Origin: Rhodoligotrophos appendicifer
Lineage (GTDB): Bacteria; Pseudomonadota; Alphaproteobacteria; Rhizobiales; Im1
Direction of reading: 5' to 3'
NCBI RefSeq assembly: GCF_007474605.1
Contig: NZ_VHKL01000001.1
Location: 798,382 to 862,381 of the forward strand
Length of the DNA stretch: 64,000 nt
A program made the translations under genes and the position numbers. Below the pieces are notes generated by a model. That model did not search any database and was not told the origin of the DNA. It was given only the letters and a program-made list of their open reading frames with translations. Below are positions 7,240 through 16,297 of this stretch, piece by piece. Position 1 is the stretch's first letter. Each line of letters opens with the position of its first letter.

Positions 7240-9819
7240 TCAACCGCGTTCAGCGCGCCGTTGCGCGCCGTCGGCGGCTATGGCTTGCCGGGTGCTTAGA
7301 CGGCGTTCTGTCTCTTCCTGCGCAATCGCGGCGAAGCGCCCGTCGTGTACCTTGGGGTTAACGATCCAGCGTGTGGGCGGCCCGTATTTTTTCGTGTCGG
7401 GCAGCACCCATCCATCCGTCGCGAGCGATTCCATCACAACGCGCAACAGGTCGTCCTTATCCTTCAGCCGCTTGTATGCCCGCTTAATCTCGCGCGCCCG
7501 CACCTCCGACGACACGTGGGTGAGGATGTAACCGGCGATCCATGCCCGATCACTCTCGCTGGCGCCCTGGTCCATGACTGCGTCATAGAAATAGCGTTGA
7601 TGCGGGTAGGCGTACTCTTCGATGAACTTTCTCGCTCGGGCGGCAGTGTCGGCGCTAATTACGGCCATGGGCGTATCGATCAGGTCGCTCCAAAAAGCTG
7701 CCCATTCGAAGAGGTGGAACACTTCAGCTATGCGCGCGAACTCACCCTCAACCTTGTCCGCCCATTGCTGAAGCCCCTCGGGAGCGCCGCTGTGGCCGGT
7801 TACGCTGCGGGCAAGATCCTCAATCCGGCGGCGTTCGCCGTCTGCCTCAGCAGCGAAGCGAAACGGCTGCGTGAACTCTGTCGGCGCCAGCTTGCTCAAT
7901 CGGTCGTATGCCTCTGTGATCTGTGTTTTGATTTTTTGATCAGGCTGGCGGTCAACACGTTCGGCGCTGGAGCAGTTGCAGATCAAAAAGCGCTGAAGCA
8001 ACCCGTCTGTTTCAAGATTCGCCGCTAGGGGCTTTATCTTGGCCGGCTGAATGGCGCCTAAAACGCAAACGGCGCCGCTCGGTACGAAGATGGGTTCCGA
8101 CCCCTTGCGATCGACGCGGATAGGTTCGCCGTTTTTCAAGCCGAGCCACTGGGCCCGGTCTTTGCTGGCCGTACCTTTGTTCGCCCTATAGGCGTCCATG
8201 CTGCCCAACCATGAAGCAAGCTCGTCCTGGAGGGAGAGCACTCCCTCCGGGTTGTGCACGAGGATCGGTGCTAAGGCCTCTGTGGTCGTATCTGAAACGA
8301 TCCTTCGCTTCTGGACCGGTGCTTTGGGCGGTGTCGCACCAGTGCTTTTGGCCTGCTTAAACTGGGCCTCGCTAGCTTTAAACTGAGCGACTGCCTCCGC
8401 GTTCTTCCTGGCGAGTTGGGCATCGATGGCCGAGAGCGGTCGAAGCATCTGCCGCATGGTAGGCGATTTGGCGACCCCAGGCTGACCGACTAGTACCGCC
8501 CAAAGAATAGGTCTCTCGCACCAATCCGTGTTGTGCTGGAGCACCTGGACCTGAAACTGTGCCGAACACGCTCCGGTAACCGACAGTAGGCCGGCGAGAG
8601 CGGTCATCGATGGGTCAACTCCGAGCCGCGGCGCTTCATCTAGCGCCCAAGCCTCGAGCAAGTCTGGGAGGCAGCCGGTTGGGATCCCCCGTGGCTGCGA
8701 TCGTTCTAACCAAAGGTCTGCCGGGTCAGACCACTCACCGCAGAAATCCTCGGCGGCTGTGGCTCGCATGGCGCGGCCATCAGATGGTTTTCTAAAAGCC
8801 CGATCAATGTCAGGCCTGAGAAGATGCCAGCCTTTCTCAATGAAACGAGCTCCTATCCCCTCAGGGTTAGCTCTGGCCAGGGTCTCAGTCTCGCCTTCTG
8901 TGAGGCCTAATTCCTTCAGGCTCTGGAACACTCCGTAACAAGTCTCGCTTAGGTCCTCGCCAGGCTCCGGCTGTTTCGTAAGCCGGTCCAACATATGGGG
9001 AGAGAGGCTGGTTAGAAGTTGCGTCAGATCCCTGTCTTCAAGCCGATCGACTACGTTTGCTGCGGAAGGCTTGCCCGCCGCTTGATTGGTAAGGTACTCG
9101 TCGACGCGGAACAGCGCCCAGAGACGCTCAAAGCTGATCGCATCCTGTTCCAAATCCCCGACCAGTGGCTCGCCGGTGGTTTCCCAGTTCACCAGAAACG
9201 GGGCCACGGAGCGACCCTTCTGGACTTTCTTCTTGCTGGGGCGATTGTGGGTCGAGGGAGGACGCCAAACGTGCGAAACGTCGGACGCTGTAGGATCCGA
9301 ATTAGTACGCCGCACCATCGCCTGAGCGAGAGGCTTCGCTTCCTTCGTTGATAAAGGCCGGTCGAAGAGAAGCCCGACCTGGTAGTGTCCGGGGCTCGTT
9401 TCGAGCGCGTACGACGGGATGTCCTCCCCATACTCCGGGATGTGATACCGCCAGTCATCCCCTGCCTGTAGCTTATCGAAGTCTACGCAGAGACCGAGGA
9501 CACCGACGACGTCCGCCTCTCCACCTGCCTTCCCAGGGGGAAGGTCATGTCGCATCACAGCCAGCGGGACATAAGCGTTTCGCCCCTCCTGGCCGTCCAG
9601 CTTACAAATGCTGCCGATCATCCCTTCAACGTCCCCGACGGCGTGATGCCGAATGACCGCCGGCAACGCCGACCCTAGGGGGAATTCGCCAAATGAGGCG
9701 ACCACAAGCTTTCCTTGGCCGCGCAGAGGCGCGGCGAGCTCATGCAGGGTCTCCACGAAAACACGCAGTGGCGATTTGTCGAGCTTGATCGCCTCGGCTT
9801 CAGCTGTGTCGGGGCTCAT
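7240..9819 (-). CDS. RepB-type primase / DUF3987 helicase-like replication protein
   Basis: A protein of 859 residues. The N-terminal ~210 residues look like a RepB-like DNA primase domain: LGLCVDFDK (acidic pair in VDFD, 112-115), then ALETSPGHYQVGLLFDRPL, then VSHVWRPPSTHNRPSKKK. The centre and C-terminus match DUF3987, a P-loop domain found in mobile-element replication proteins: GQPGVAKS (Walker A, 445-452), then LSLQDELASWLGSMDAYR and CVLGAIQPAKIKPLA. It probably primes and unwinds DNA at the element's own origin. The ATG at 9819 overlaps the stop of the upstream gene (ATGA), indicating translational coupling. A longer reading frame upstream is shadow of that gene. The 3' end abuts the iteron-type inverted repeat. 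Confidence 0.8.
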   Translation of the reverse strand: MSPDTAEAEAIKLDKSPLRVFVETLHELAAPLRGQGKLVVASFGEFPLGSALPAVIRHHAVGDVEGMIGSICKLDGQEGRNAYVPLAVMRHDLPPGKAGGEADVVGVLGLCVDFDKLQAGDDWRYHIPEYGEDIPSYALETSPGHYQVGLLFDRPLSTKEAKPLAQAMVRRTNSDPTASDVSHVWRPPSTHNRPSKKKVQKGRSVAPFLVNWETTGEPLVGDLEQDAISFERLWALFRVDEYLTNQAAGKPSAANVVDRLEDRDLTQLLTSLSPHMLDRLTKQPEPGEDLSETCYGVFQSLKELGLTEGETETLARANPEGIGARFIEKGWHLLRPDIDRAFRKPSDGRAMRATAAEDFCGEWSDPADLWLERSQPRGIPTGCLPDLLEAWALDEAPRLGVDPSMTALAGLLSVTGACSAQFQVQVLQHNTDWCERPILWAVLVGQPGVAKSPTMRQMLRPLSAIDAQLARKNAEAVAQFKASEAQFKQAKSTGATPPKAPVQKRRIVSDTTTEALAPILVHNPEGVLSLQDELASWLGSMDAYRANKGTASKDRAQWLGLKNGEPIRVDRKGSEPIFVPSGAVCVLGAIQPAKIKPLAANLETDGLLQRFLICNCSSAERVDRQPDQKIKTQITEAYDRLSKLAPTEFTQPFRFAAEADGERRRIEDLARSVTGHSGAPEGLQQWADKVEGEFARIAEVFHLFEWAAFWSDLIDTPMAVISADTAARARKFIEEYAYPHQRYFYDAVMDQGASESDRAWIAGYILTHVSSEVRAREIKRAYKRLKDKDDLLRVVMESLATDGWVLPDTKKYGPPTRWIVNPKVHDGRFAAIAQEETERRLSTRQAIAADGAQRRAERG

Positions 9820-10280
9820 TGGGTTAACCCTTCTGCCGATCCATGGAGCTCGTAGTCGATCGCGTCCGGCTTTTGGATGAGCCTGCAGATCTGGCGCCAA
9901 GTAGGGAATAGCGGCCACGCCACTTGGATCAAGACAACCCGGCGGTTATAGGCGAGGTTCGGGGGAATGGCCGGGGCAAGCAGACCTTCAGAATCCAACC
10001 CGAAATCCGCATAGACAATCGCGTCCGCTTCTCGGGTTACGCGTCCGAGCGTTTCCGGGTGAAGGTGCCAGGGCAAAACAAGCGCCCCGTTTTTCGGGGT
10101 CGGTCCGGAGATAAGGGTTAGTACACTGTCGAACTTCGTCAGGTAATTCCACTGTGGGTCAGACAACAAAGAGTCAGGCTTAAACACCACAGCTGCAGAC
10201 GCGCCGCCTGGGTAAGGTTGAGTGATGATTTGGGCAAGCTTACATTGACCAGAATCAACTGTTCTGATAAGGTTATGCAT
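9816..10280 (-). CDS. Unknown element-encoded protein upstream of primase
   Basis: A 154-residue soluble protein with no recognised domain. It contains the stretches SLLSDPQWNYLTKFDSVLTL and LPWHLHPETLGRVTREADAIVYADFGLDS, then a basic/aromatic segment PLFPTWRQICRLIQKPDAID. Its stop codon overlaps the primase start by four bases (ATGA), so the two proteins are probably made together. Candidate roles are a primase accessory factor, copy-number control protein or host-takeover factor, but nothing in the sequence decides. A hairpin with a T-run on the opposite strand lies 22 bases upstream of its start. Confidence 0.6.
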   Translation of the reverse strand: MHNLIRTVDSGQCKLAQIITQPYPGGASAAVVFKPDSLLSDPQWNYLTKFDSVLTLISGPTPKNGALVLPWHLHPETLGRVTREADAIVYADFGLDSEGLLAPAIPPNLAYNRRVVLIQVAWPLFPTWRQICRLIQKPDAIDYELHGSAEGLTQ

Positions 10281-10301
10281 ATCCGGTGCTTTCGAATGCG
10301 A

Positions 10302-10336
10302 CCCGATCAGCCTTGTCCCAGCTGATCGGGTTTTTT
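10302..10336 (+). terminator. Strong intrinsic-terminator-like hairpin, plus strand
   Basis: A perfect 10-bp stem, CCCGATCAGC (10302-10311) with GCTGATCGGG (10321-10330), has a 9-base loop and is followed by six T residues (10331-10336). The T-run is on the plus strand, so it would stop plus-strand transcription, whereas all neighbouring genes are on the minus strand. It could end an antisense or regulatory RNA covering the unknown 154-residue gene, or act as a protein-binding palindrome in the minus-strand leader. Confidence 0.6.
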
Positions 10337-10402
10337 CATCTCAGGTTTACCGGATGCCGCGACCTTCCGAATACGTCGGCTTTACACGTTAAGGGGTGGG
10401 GT

Positions 10403-10978
10403 TCAGCTTGACGCTAGCGTCTCAGCGGGCTCGACAATAACGACTCGCCGGCCCGCGCCTAGTTCACGGCTGAGAAGACGCTTCCAAGGCTCAAGCAGGT
10501 GGCTAGGGGAGCGGAAAACAACCTGGCTGTTCGCCGCCCAGCAATGGCTTTGAACGAGTTGTCCGTTCACGGAGATATCTCTGGCTAGTACCACACCCTG
10601 GCACAGGGCAAGGGCAGTTCTAATGGCTGATAGCCGGTAGTCCTCGGGGCCGCCAGTTGCTCCTGGGTACAAGTCCGCGGGTTCGCAAGAGAATTCGATC
10701 TCGACCCGGCCTCCAGCCTGAATAAGGTCAGCTGGCTTTATCGATCGAAAGTTTTGAAGCATTCGAGCGGTTATTGGCTCTCCAGGGCCAAGCCACATCC
10801 GCAGAATTCCCGGGGTGATCCCTCCGGCCAACAGTTCAAGCAGTACTGGGCGGCCAAATCTCCTGGCTTCGGCCCCCTTCGCCTGTTCTGCCTGCGAGAA
10901 GGGCGCCGAGGGAATTGTCTCGAAGGTCGGGGCACCTCGGCTGCCTTTTGCTCGTCGTCGCTCTCTTGGGGCGCTCAT
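10403..10978 (-). CDS. Unknown element-encoded protein
   Basis: A 191-residue protein with a basic, disordered N-terminus (MSAPRERRRAKGSRGAP) that could bind nucleic acid, followed by a mixed alpha/beta domain (PVLLELLAGGITPGILRMWL, LSAIRTALALCQGVVLARDI, GRRVVIVEPAETL). No family is recognised. It starts four bases after the stop of the AlpA-like gene and is probably co-transcribed with it. Position between the HTH regulator and the replication genes suggests an element maintenance role, which is inference only. Confidence 0.55.
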   Translation of the reverse strand: MSAPRERRRAKGSRGAPTFETIPSAPFSQAEQAKGAEARRFGRPVLLELLAGGITPGILRMWLGPGEPITARMLQNFRSIKPADLIQAGGRVEIEFSCEPADLYPGATGGPEDYRLSAIRTALALCQGVVLARDISVNGQLVQSHCWAANSQVVFRSPSHLLEPWKRLLSRELGAGRRVVIVEPAETLASS

Positions 10979-10981
10979 CGA

Positions 10982-11194
10982 TCAAGCTGCCTGGCTGGTT
11001 GAAGCGCGGGTCTGGCCCTCAAGCCAAGTGCGGACATCTTGGGGGCGATAGAAGACTAATCTGCCTACCTTCAAGAATTTAGGTCCTCTGCCACTTACCC
11101 GCGCTTGTGCGAGAAAGGATTCAGACACGCCGAGCCAAGAGGCGACCTTGTCTGACTTTAACAGGCAATCGGATGGTCCTAGTTCTTCAAGCAT
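10982..11194 (-). CDS. AlpA/excisionase-type helix-turn-helix protein
   Basis: A 70-residue MerR-like winged HTH protein: LLKSDKVASWLGVSESFLAQ is the helix-turn-helix, and GPKFLKVGRLVFYRPQDVRTWL is the wing plus C-terminal helix characteristic of AlpA/Xis and HTH_17 proteins. Such proteins direct excision or activate integrase and replication genes of P4-like elements. The ATG at 11194 is favoured over an upstream ATG because AGAGG lies eight to nine bases before it. It sits between the integrase and the replication genes, all on the same strand. Confidence 0.8.
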   Translation of the reverse strand: MLEELGPSDCLLKSDKVASWLGVSESFLAQARVSGRGPKFLKVGRLVFYRPQDVRTWLEGQTRASTSQAA

Positions 11195-11409
11195 CGACTT
11201 ACCTCTGGGTGCGAGTTCGCCCATAAAGGTAATAGAGAACTACAAAAAAATCAAGTTATAATTGTATTTGTGATGTTTACAACTTGTGTGATGCTGACAA
11301 AAGTCACGTTCATTCTTGGAGGTGCTTGAGTTTGTTTGTAAACGCGGTTTCAATGGGATTGCCGCTCGCTATGAAGAAAGCAGGAAGCGATAAGCTGTAA
11401 TTCCCTAAG

Positions 11410-12705
11410 CTACTTCGCAGCCGGCCTGAGCGGGGTGACCTCCGCCGACTTCCCGCCATCCATGGCAGCTGAAATCCGCCCGGCGATTGTCTCAGAAGCG
11501 CGCCGCAAAGGATCCGACTCGAGATGCGCGTACCGCTGAGTAGTGGCCGCCTGCGCGTGCCCGAGCAGCTTCCCGATAACGGGAAGGCCGAGATTTGCCC
11601 CGGCTCCATAGCTGGCAAAGGTGTGTCTCAGATCATGGACACGGACTTGGTCCAGACCGGCGCGCCGGCTTACGAGGGCCCAAGGACGCTTGAGATCAGA
11701 TCGGGCGCGCTCCGCGACCCCTCCAGCAGGACGTTCGCCTTTGATCACAAACCGCCCCTCATGTGGAAGCGAGGCAAGGACGGCTACTGCTGGCGCGTTC
11801 AGAACAATCGCCTTAGCTCCTGTTTTGCTGTCAGGCAGCAGCAACAGACCGCGCTCAAAATCAACGTGACTCCATTCAAGGTGGAGGATTTCCCGCAGGC
11901 GAGCGCCGGTGAAAATAAGAAGTCGGATGGCCGCAGCAGCCTCCAGAGAGAGTTTTGTGCGTCGGTTCTCCTCCTTGGCCATGTGTTTAGAGGCAGCTTT
12001 GGTCTCGTCAAGATCCCAGGGAACGCCGTCTGTCTCACCTTCACGAATGGCGGCCCCGAGGCGCTCCATTTCATCAATGGTTAGGAACCGCTCCCGCCGG
12101 CTCTCTTTGAACTTCTCAACGCCTCGCGCGGGGTTATAGCCTTCAGGGACCAAGCCGTTCTTGCTCGCCCAGCTGTACATGCTGCTGACTACTGCGACCA
12201 TCCTATTGGCCTGAGCACCACCCATCTTGAGGTGAAGCCGCGCGATGTCGGCCCTTATGATCGAATCTGCCCGCTTGCTCCCGAACTGTGGCCGCACATG
12301 CTTCTCGACCAGCCATTGGTACCAGTCCTTGGTGGACGCCTTGCGCTTCGGGGCGACATGCTCTTTCAGAAACGTATCGGCCAGCTCGCCGAAAGACAGC
12401 CCCTCGCGCGCGCTTCTCTTGTCGGCGACAGGGTCGCGGCCTTCGCGCGTTTTGCCGTGCTGGATGCTCGCTTGCTTCCTGGCCTGCTCAGGCGTCATTG
12501 CGCCATGCTTGCCTATATGCAGCTGCCGGAGCGTGCTGGCCGCGGTTCTGTACCGAAGCACGTAGCTTTTTGAGCCTGAGGGTTCCACCCGGAGACCGAA
12601 GCCCTTCAGCTCTGTGTCCCACAGAGTGTAGCGGGCAGCCTGTGGCTTGGCGGCGTCGACCGTCCGCTTCGTTATCTTCGCCGTGAGCTTCGCTGCTCGG
12701 GTCAT
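11410..12705 (-). CDS. Tyrosine recombinase (P4-type integrase, DUF4102 N-terminus)
   Basis: A 431-residue integrase. The N-terminal ~95 residues form the DUF4102/arm-binding domain (YTLWDTELKGFGLRVEPSGS). Residues ~103-195 form the core-binding SAM-like domain. The catalytic domain has the full set of residues: R269 (TGARLREILHLEW), H357-x-x-R360 (HDLRHTF), H383 (LLGHAQ) and the nucleophile Y392 (RYAHL). It therefore looks active. It catalyses integration and excision at a tRNA gene, and its 5' end lies 137 bases from the tRNA-Arg 3' fragment at 12842-12895, the expected attachment site. P4-family integrases are about 400-430 residues, so the length is normal. Confidence 0.93.
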   Translation of the reverse strand: MTRAAKLTAKITKRTVDAAKPQAARYTLWDTELKGFGLRVEPSGSKSYVLRYRTAASTLRQLHIGKHGAMTPEQARKQASIQHGKTREGRDPVADKRSAREGLSFGELADTFLKEHVAPKRKASTKDWYQWLVEKHVRPQFGSKRADSIIRADIARLHLKMGGAQANRMVAVVSSMYSWASKNGLVPEGYNPARGVEKFKESRRERFLTIDEMERLGAAIREGETDGVPWDLDETKAASKHMAKEENRRTKLSLEAAAAIRLLIFTGARLREILHLEWSHVDFERGLLLLPDSKTGAKAIVLNAPAVAVLASLPHEGRFVIKGERPAGGVAERARSDLKRPWALVSRRAGLDQVRVHDLRHTFASYGAGANLGLPVIGKLLGHAQAATTQRYAHLESDPLRRASETIAGRISAAMDGGKSAEVTPLRPAAK

Positions 12706-12841
12706 CGTTCGGTCATCAAAATTGAGCCATCTGGGTGTGTATCAGTGCGTTTCAGTGTACAGTCGAGTGGCTCAAGGATCCAGGGAAATCGAGGGATAAT
12801 CGGTAGTACCCAGCAGAGACCGCTATCTTCTGTGATACCCG

Positions 12842-12895
12842 TCCGTAAGATTCCTAATCTGAGGGTCGCACGTTCGAATCGTGCCGGGGACGCCA
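12842..12895 (+). other. attR: 3' fragment of tRNA-Arg(CCU)
   Basis: The sequence contains the anticodon loop TTCCTAA (anticodon CCU) with partly paired stem flanks, a perfect T-arm (GCACG-TTCGAAT-CGTGC), the 3' acceptor strand CGGGGAC, discriminator G and encoded CCA (12893-12895). The matching 5' half (which should begin GTCCCCG and include the D-arm) is absent to the left, so this is not a working tRNA gene. P4-type integrases recombine in tRNA 3' halves and leave exactly such a copy at the far end of the element. No second copy was found in the window. Confidence 0.75.
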
Positions 12896-12989
12896 ACAGT
12901 CCAGTGCGTTAGCTTCCCTTCAACGGTTCCCATCGGCGATGTCCGAATGCGCCGGAGTCGGCCGGGTCGGGCTCCGGGCTCCATGGCGC

Positions 12990-13880
12990 TCAGCTCCAGT
13001 TGATATGCGCCGGGAAGTGGAATTCGTCCGAATAGTGTGGAACGCGAGCCGATGTTCCGAGCTCATGACCCACGTCCAGCGTCCGGCGGCGGAGCTCCGT
13101 CATGAAAGCCCGGCGGCCGGCAAAGCGCTCCCAGTATGTGTAGGGAATGGGAACGCCGATCCCCACCTTAAGGAGGCTGTCCATGCGCCGCGCGGTTTCA
13201 TGGAAGAGCAGCGACAGTCGCGCGCTGTAGCTCATGTGGCTGGCGATCTGAAACAGTCTTGAATTTTGGCCGGTGAAGTAGATCGGCACGACGGTCGCCT
13301 GGGCGCCGCGGATCAGTTTTGCGGTGAAAGGATGCCAAGGCGGATCGACGGCAATGCCCTTGAAGGGGTTTTGACAGGTGGCGACGCCCCCACCTGGAAA
13401 GATGCCGATGGCATGACCCTCGCCGAGCCAGGCCTGTGCCGTTCGACGGGAGGTGAGGTTGATGGTCTGAGCACCGTCGGAACCAGAGAAATCGACCGGC
13501 AGCAGCCACTCCTTCACCTCTGGTGCCTGACACAGAAGGGCATGCGCGAGGACTTTCGTATCTGGTCGGGCCTGCCCCGCCAACCAAGCCAAGGCAATCC
13601 CGTCAAGGACACCGAAAGGATGGTTCGCGACAAACACCACCGGTCGGTCCGCAGGAATTGCCTCTAGTCGGCTGGGATCGAAGTCTATCCGAACTTTCAG
13701 CAGTCGGATTGCAGCGGCGAACAGGGTTTCTTCCGTCTCCGGACCAGCATGAATGGAGTCATAGAGCCTCTTCAAACGAGGCTGGCCGCTGATCTTCTCC
13801 ACGGCCCGGATCAAAACCCGACGCAGGACAGGGTGATCGGATTGTGAATAGGTAAAGCGGACCAGAGAGTCGGAGTGCAT
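12990..13880 (-). CDS. Lysophospholipid acyltransferase family protein
   Basis: A 296-residue membrane-associated acyltransferase of the PlsC/LPLAT superfamily. Block I is VANHPFGVLDG (H87 and D93 of the HX4D-type motif, here in NHPxGxxD form). IGIFPGGGVATCQNPF is the phosphate-binding block. VVPIYFTGQNSRLF is the late hydrophobic block. This NHPFG variant is typical of hemolysin-like and ornithine-lipid-type O-acyltransferases. It would transfer an acyl chain to a lysolipid at the inner membrane. The ATG at 13880 is chosen; a TTG seven codons upstream is possible. It begins the chromosomal side right of the island. Neighbouring phosphorus genes fit a lipid-remodelling role, but that is inference. 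Confidence 0.85.
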   Translation of the reverse strand: MHSDSLVRFTYSQSDHPVLRRVLIRAVEKISGQPRLKRLYDSIHAGPETEETLFAAAIRLLKVRIDFDPSRLEAIPADRPVVFVANHPFGVLDGIALAWLAGQARPDTKVLAHALLCQAPEVKEWLLPVDFSGSDGAQTINLTSRRTAQAWLGEGHAIGIFPGGGVATCQNPFKGIAVDPPWHPFTAKLIRGAQATVVPIYFTGQNSRLFQIASHMSYSARLSLLFHETARRMDSLLKVGIGVPIPYTYWERFAGRRAFMTELRRRTLDVGHELGTSARVPHYSDEFHFPAHINWS

Positions 13881-14147
13881 CGCCAGGCACCTTGTCCTCA
13901 ATGCGTGTCTCTATCGCCTAGTCTCCGATTCAAACAATCGCGTGACGGAGTGCTCCGATGCTCAGCAGTTGCGATTGCTATCCGTAACAAAAATCGAGCT
14001 GTGCGCTCTGGGCCACTGCGTCTGGCCTCCTTGGTCCGCAAGTTTGGCGGTGAGGGCCAAGATTTCTTAATGTCATTGAAGTGAGACGTTACTTTCGTTC
14101 AGGCGAATTAGGGTCGGTCGGTGCGAGGCAGCCAATGCGAGGAACCG

Positions 14148-15401
14148 ATGCGCTACGGACGTGTGCCACATTTCATGATCATGCTTGCGGGGGCATGCGT
14201 GCTATCGGCCCAGACCCTCGCTGCAGAGCAGGGTGGATCCCAGGCGCAGCTTGGACCCCGCCCATTCTTCCTCATCGATGACCTGGAAGCGGGAGAGCTC
14301 AAGGACCGATTGAGCCAGTGCGAGGCGGGCCCTTTCTACAAGACCGATTTCTCCATCGCCCACCGGGGAGCACCGCTGCAGTTCCCTGAGCACACGGAGC
14401 AATCCTACCGTGCCGGCGCAAGGATGGGGGCGGGAATATTGGAATGCGACGTGACCTTCACGAAGGACAGGCAACTTGTCTGCCGCCACGACCAATGCGA
14501 CCTTCACACCTCGACCGACATCCTGTCGAAGCCCGACCTGGCCGCAAAATGCACGAAGCCCTTCGTCCCCGCCGATCGAACGTCGGACGGCAAGGCCGAA
14601 GCGATGTGTTGCACCAGCGATCTCAGCCTTGCGGAATTCAAGTCCCTGAAGGGAAAGATGGACGGCGCGAATCCGGCCGCCTCGACGATTGAGGACTACA
14701 TGAAGGGCACCCCGCCATGGCGGACGGAGCTCTACGCGACGGACGGAACGCTGATGACCCACAAAGAGAGCATCGCCCTCTTCAAGTCCTTGGGTGTCAA
14801 GTTCACACCGGAACTCAAGGCGCCCAAAGTCGCCATGCCCTTTGAGGGCGACTACGCGCAAGATGACTTCGCCCAGCAGATGATCGACGAGTATAAGTCG
14901 GCCGGTGTGGATCCCGCAGACGTTTATCCGCAATCATTTCAACTGCGCGACGTCCTCTACTGGATTGCGCAGGAGCCTGAATTTGCCAAGCAGGCTATTT
15001 TCCTGGATGACCGCGATGAGACGGTGGAAGGTTTCGATGCCCAGGACCCCGGAACTTGGACGCCGGGCATGGCGGAGCTGGCATCGAAAGGCGTGAAGAT
15101 CATCGCCCCACCCATCCATGTTCTCGTGACTCTGGATGCGACCGGAAAGATCATACCCTCGGCGTATGCGAAAGCAGCCAAGAGTGCCGGCCTCGGCATC
15201 ATAACATGGTCCCTGGAGCGCTCCGGAACTCTCACGGACGGCGGCGGCTATTACTTCCAAAGCGTCAAGGACGTCATCCGCAGTCCGGGCGATACTTACA
15301 AGGTCCTCGATGTTCTCGCCCGCGACGTCGGCGTCATGGGGGTGTTCAGCGATTGGCCGGCCACCGTCAGCTATTATGCGAATTGCATGAAACTGAACTA
15401 G
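14148..15401 (+). CDS. Secreted glycerophosphodiester phosphodiesterase
   Basis: A 417-residue periplasmic enzyme. A signal peptide ([18 protein letters not shown]) spans about residues 11-27. The GDPD catalytic set is intact: H72-R73 (AHRGAP), E81 (PEHTEQSY), E99 and D101 (ECDVTF), and H114 (CRHD). It hydrolyses glycerophosphodiesters to sn-glycerol-3-phosphate and an alcohol. The domain is longer than the minimal ~250 residues owing to a Cys-rich insertion after the catalytic strand. The ATG at 14148 follows GAGGA five bases upstream. Its product would feed the Ugp importer encoded just downstream on the other strand, so the region works as a phosphorus-scavenging unit. Confidence 0.9.
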   Translation: MRYGRVPHFMIMLAGACVLSAQTLAAEQGGSQAQLGPRPFFLIDDLEAGELKDRLSQCEAGPFYKTDFSIAHRGAPLQFPEHTEQSYRAGARMGAGILECDVTFTKDRQLVCRHDQCDLHTSTDILSKPDLAAKCTKPFVPADRTSDGKAEAMCCTSDLSLAEFKSLKGKMDGANPAASTIEDYMKGTPPWRTELYATDGTLMTHKESIALFKSLGVKFTPELKAPKVAMPFEGDYAQDDFAQQMIDEYKSAGVDPADVYPQSFQLRDVLYWIAQEPEFAKQAIFLDDRDETVEGFDAQDPGTWTPGMAELASKGVKIIAPPIHVLVTLDATGKIIPSAYAKAAKSAGLGIITWSLERSGTLTDGGGYYFQSVKDVIRSPGDTYKVLDVLARDVGVMGVFSDWPATVSYYANCMKLN

Positions 15402-15442
15402 TGCTGATCAGCGGCACGGTCCTTTCCCTTGGACCGCTGCCC

Positions 15443-16273
15443 TCATCCGACAAGTTCCCGGATTTGGCTCTCGAGAGGAGCCTCGGGCTCATACGAATAT
15501 TTGGGATTGCTGTCCAAGAAGTCGTGGAAATGGACAATGGTCTGATCCTGGTCGAGAAAGGCGATGGCATAGGCCGGAGGCTCGAGGCTGCAGATGCTTC
15601 CCGATTGCTCGCTGAAGTCGAGCCATACCTGGTGGTTTGTGCCGCGAAGCGTGTGGAAGGGAATGCCCCGCCAGCTTCCGGCGATCGGACGATGGACATG
15701 CCCCGCAAAAATGTGACGGACATTGGGGAAATCCGCCAGGATTGTAGCGATCGCCTCACTGTCGCGCTGGGCATATTGGTCGAGTTGCGGCAGCTGGATG
15801 AGGAAACACGGATGATGCATGAACAAGTAGCACGGTGCCCCCTCGGCCGCCTCGAGTTCGGCTCTCAGCCAAGCCTGGCGGGCTGAGCAATAGGCGCCGC
15901 TATGGACACCTTCATCCGTTGTGTCCATGAACACCAGTCGGTGACCTGAAAGATCCATCGTCGACTGGATGAAGCCGTTCGGGTCCATCGGGGTCTCGGG
16001 AAAGACGTCGCGCAGCATCGAGCGATCATCGTGATTTCCCGCGAGCAATCGCACCGGCATCCGCAATTCGCCCAAGGTCTCGGCCAGGAGCATGTAGGCC
16101 TCACGTTCTCCGTAATGGGTGAGGTCGCCGGTTACGACGCAGACGGCCGCATCGGCGTGGTTGGTGTTGATGTCCGACACGCAAGCCGCGAGGCGGGCAA
16201 TAGGATCCGCCCCGAAAAGCGTGGCTCCATCGGGGACCAGATGGGTATCGGTGATCTGGATGATTTTCGGCAT
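15443..16273 (-). CDS. Calcineurin-like phosphodiesterase (GpdQ/CpdA-type)
   Basis: A 276-residue binuclear metallophosphoesterase without a signal peptide. Metal ligands are all present: D9 and H11 (ITDTHL), D50 (GDLTHYG), N80 with H81 and D82 (GNHDD), H153/H154 (FMHHP), and H192 and H194 (GHVHRP). The pattern resembles Enterobacter GpdQ (glycerophosphodiesterase) and CpdA. It is the last gene of the ugpB-A-C-E run, 24 bases beyond ugpE, which strongly suggests hydrolysis of imported glycerophosphodiesters to glycerol-3-phosphate in the cytoplasm. A cAMP phosphodiesterase is the alternative. Confidence 0.88.
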   Translation of the reverse strand: MPKIIQITDTHLVPDGATLFGADPIARLAACVSDINTNHADAAVCVVTGDLTHYGEREAYMLLAETLGELRMPVRLLAGNHDDRSMLRDVFPETPMDPNGFIQSTMDLSGHRLVFMDTTDEGVHSGAYCSARQAWLRAELEAAEGAPCYLFMHHPCFLIQLPQLDQYAQRDSEAIATILADFPNVRHIFAGHVHRPIAGSWRGIPFHTLRGTNHQVWLDFSEQSGSICSLEPPAYAIAFLDQDQTIVHFHDFLDSNPKYSYEPEAPLESQIRELVG

Positions 16274-16297
16274 GAGATTTTCCCTCTTCTTTGCGGA

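Noticed and set aside
7345..8028. 227-residue plus-strand frame inside the primase region
   Set aside because: Antisense shadow of the primase gene with no motif or ribosome site.
12842..12895. Complete functional tRNA-Arg gene
   Set aside because: The 5' acceptor strand and D-arm are missing to the left; only the 3' part is present.
14064..14100. ATGTCATTGAAGTGAGAC before the GDPD gene as a Pho box
   Set aside because: Only one half-site is similar to the consensus; the other matches three of seven bases.
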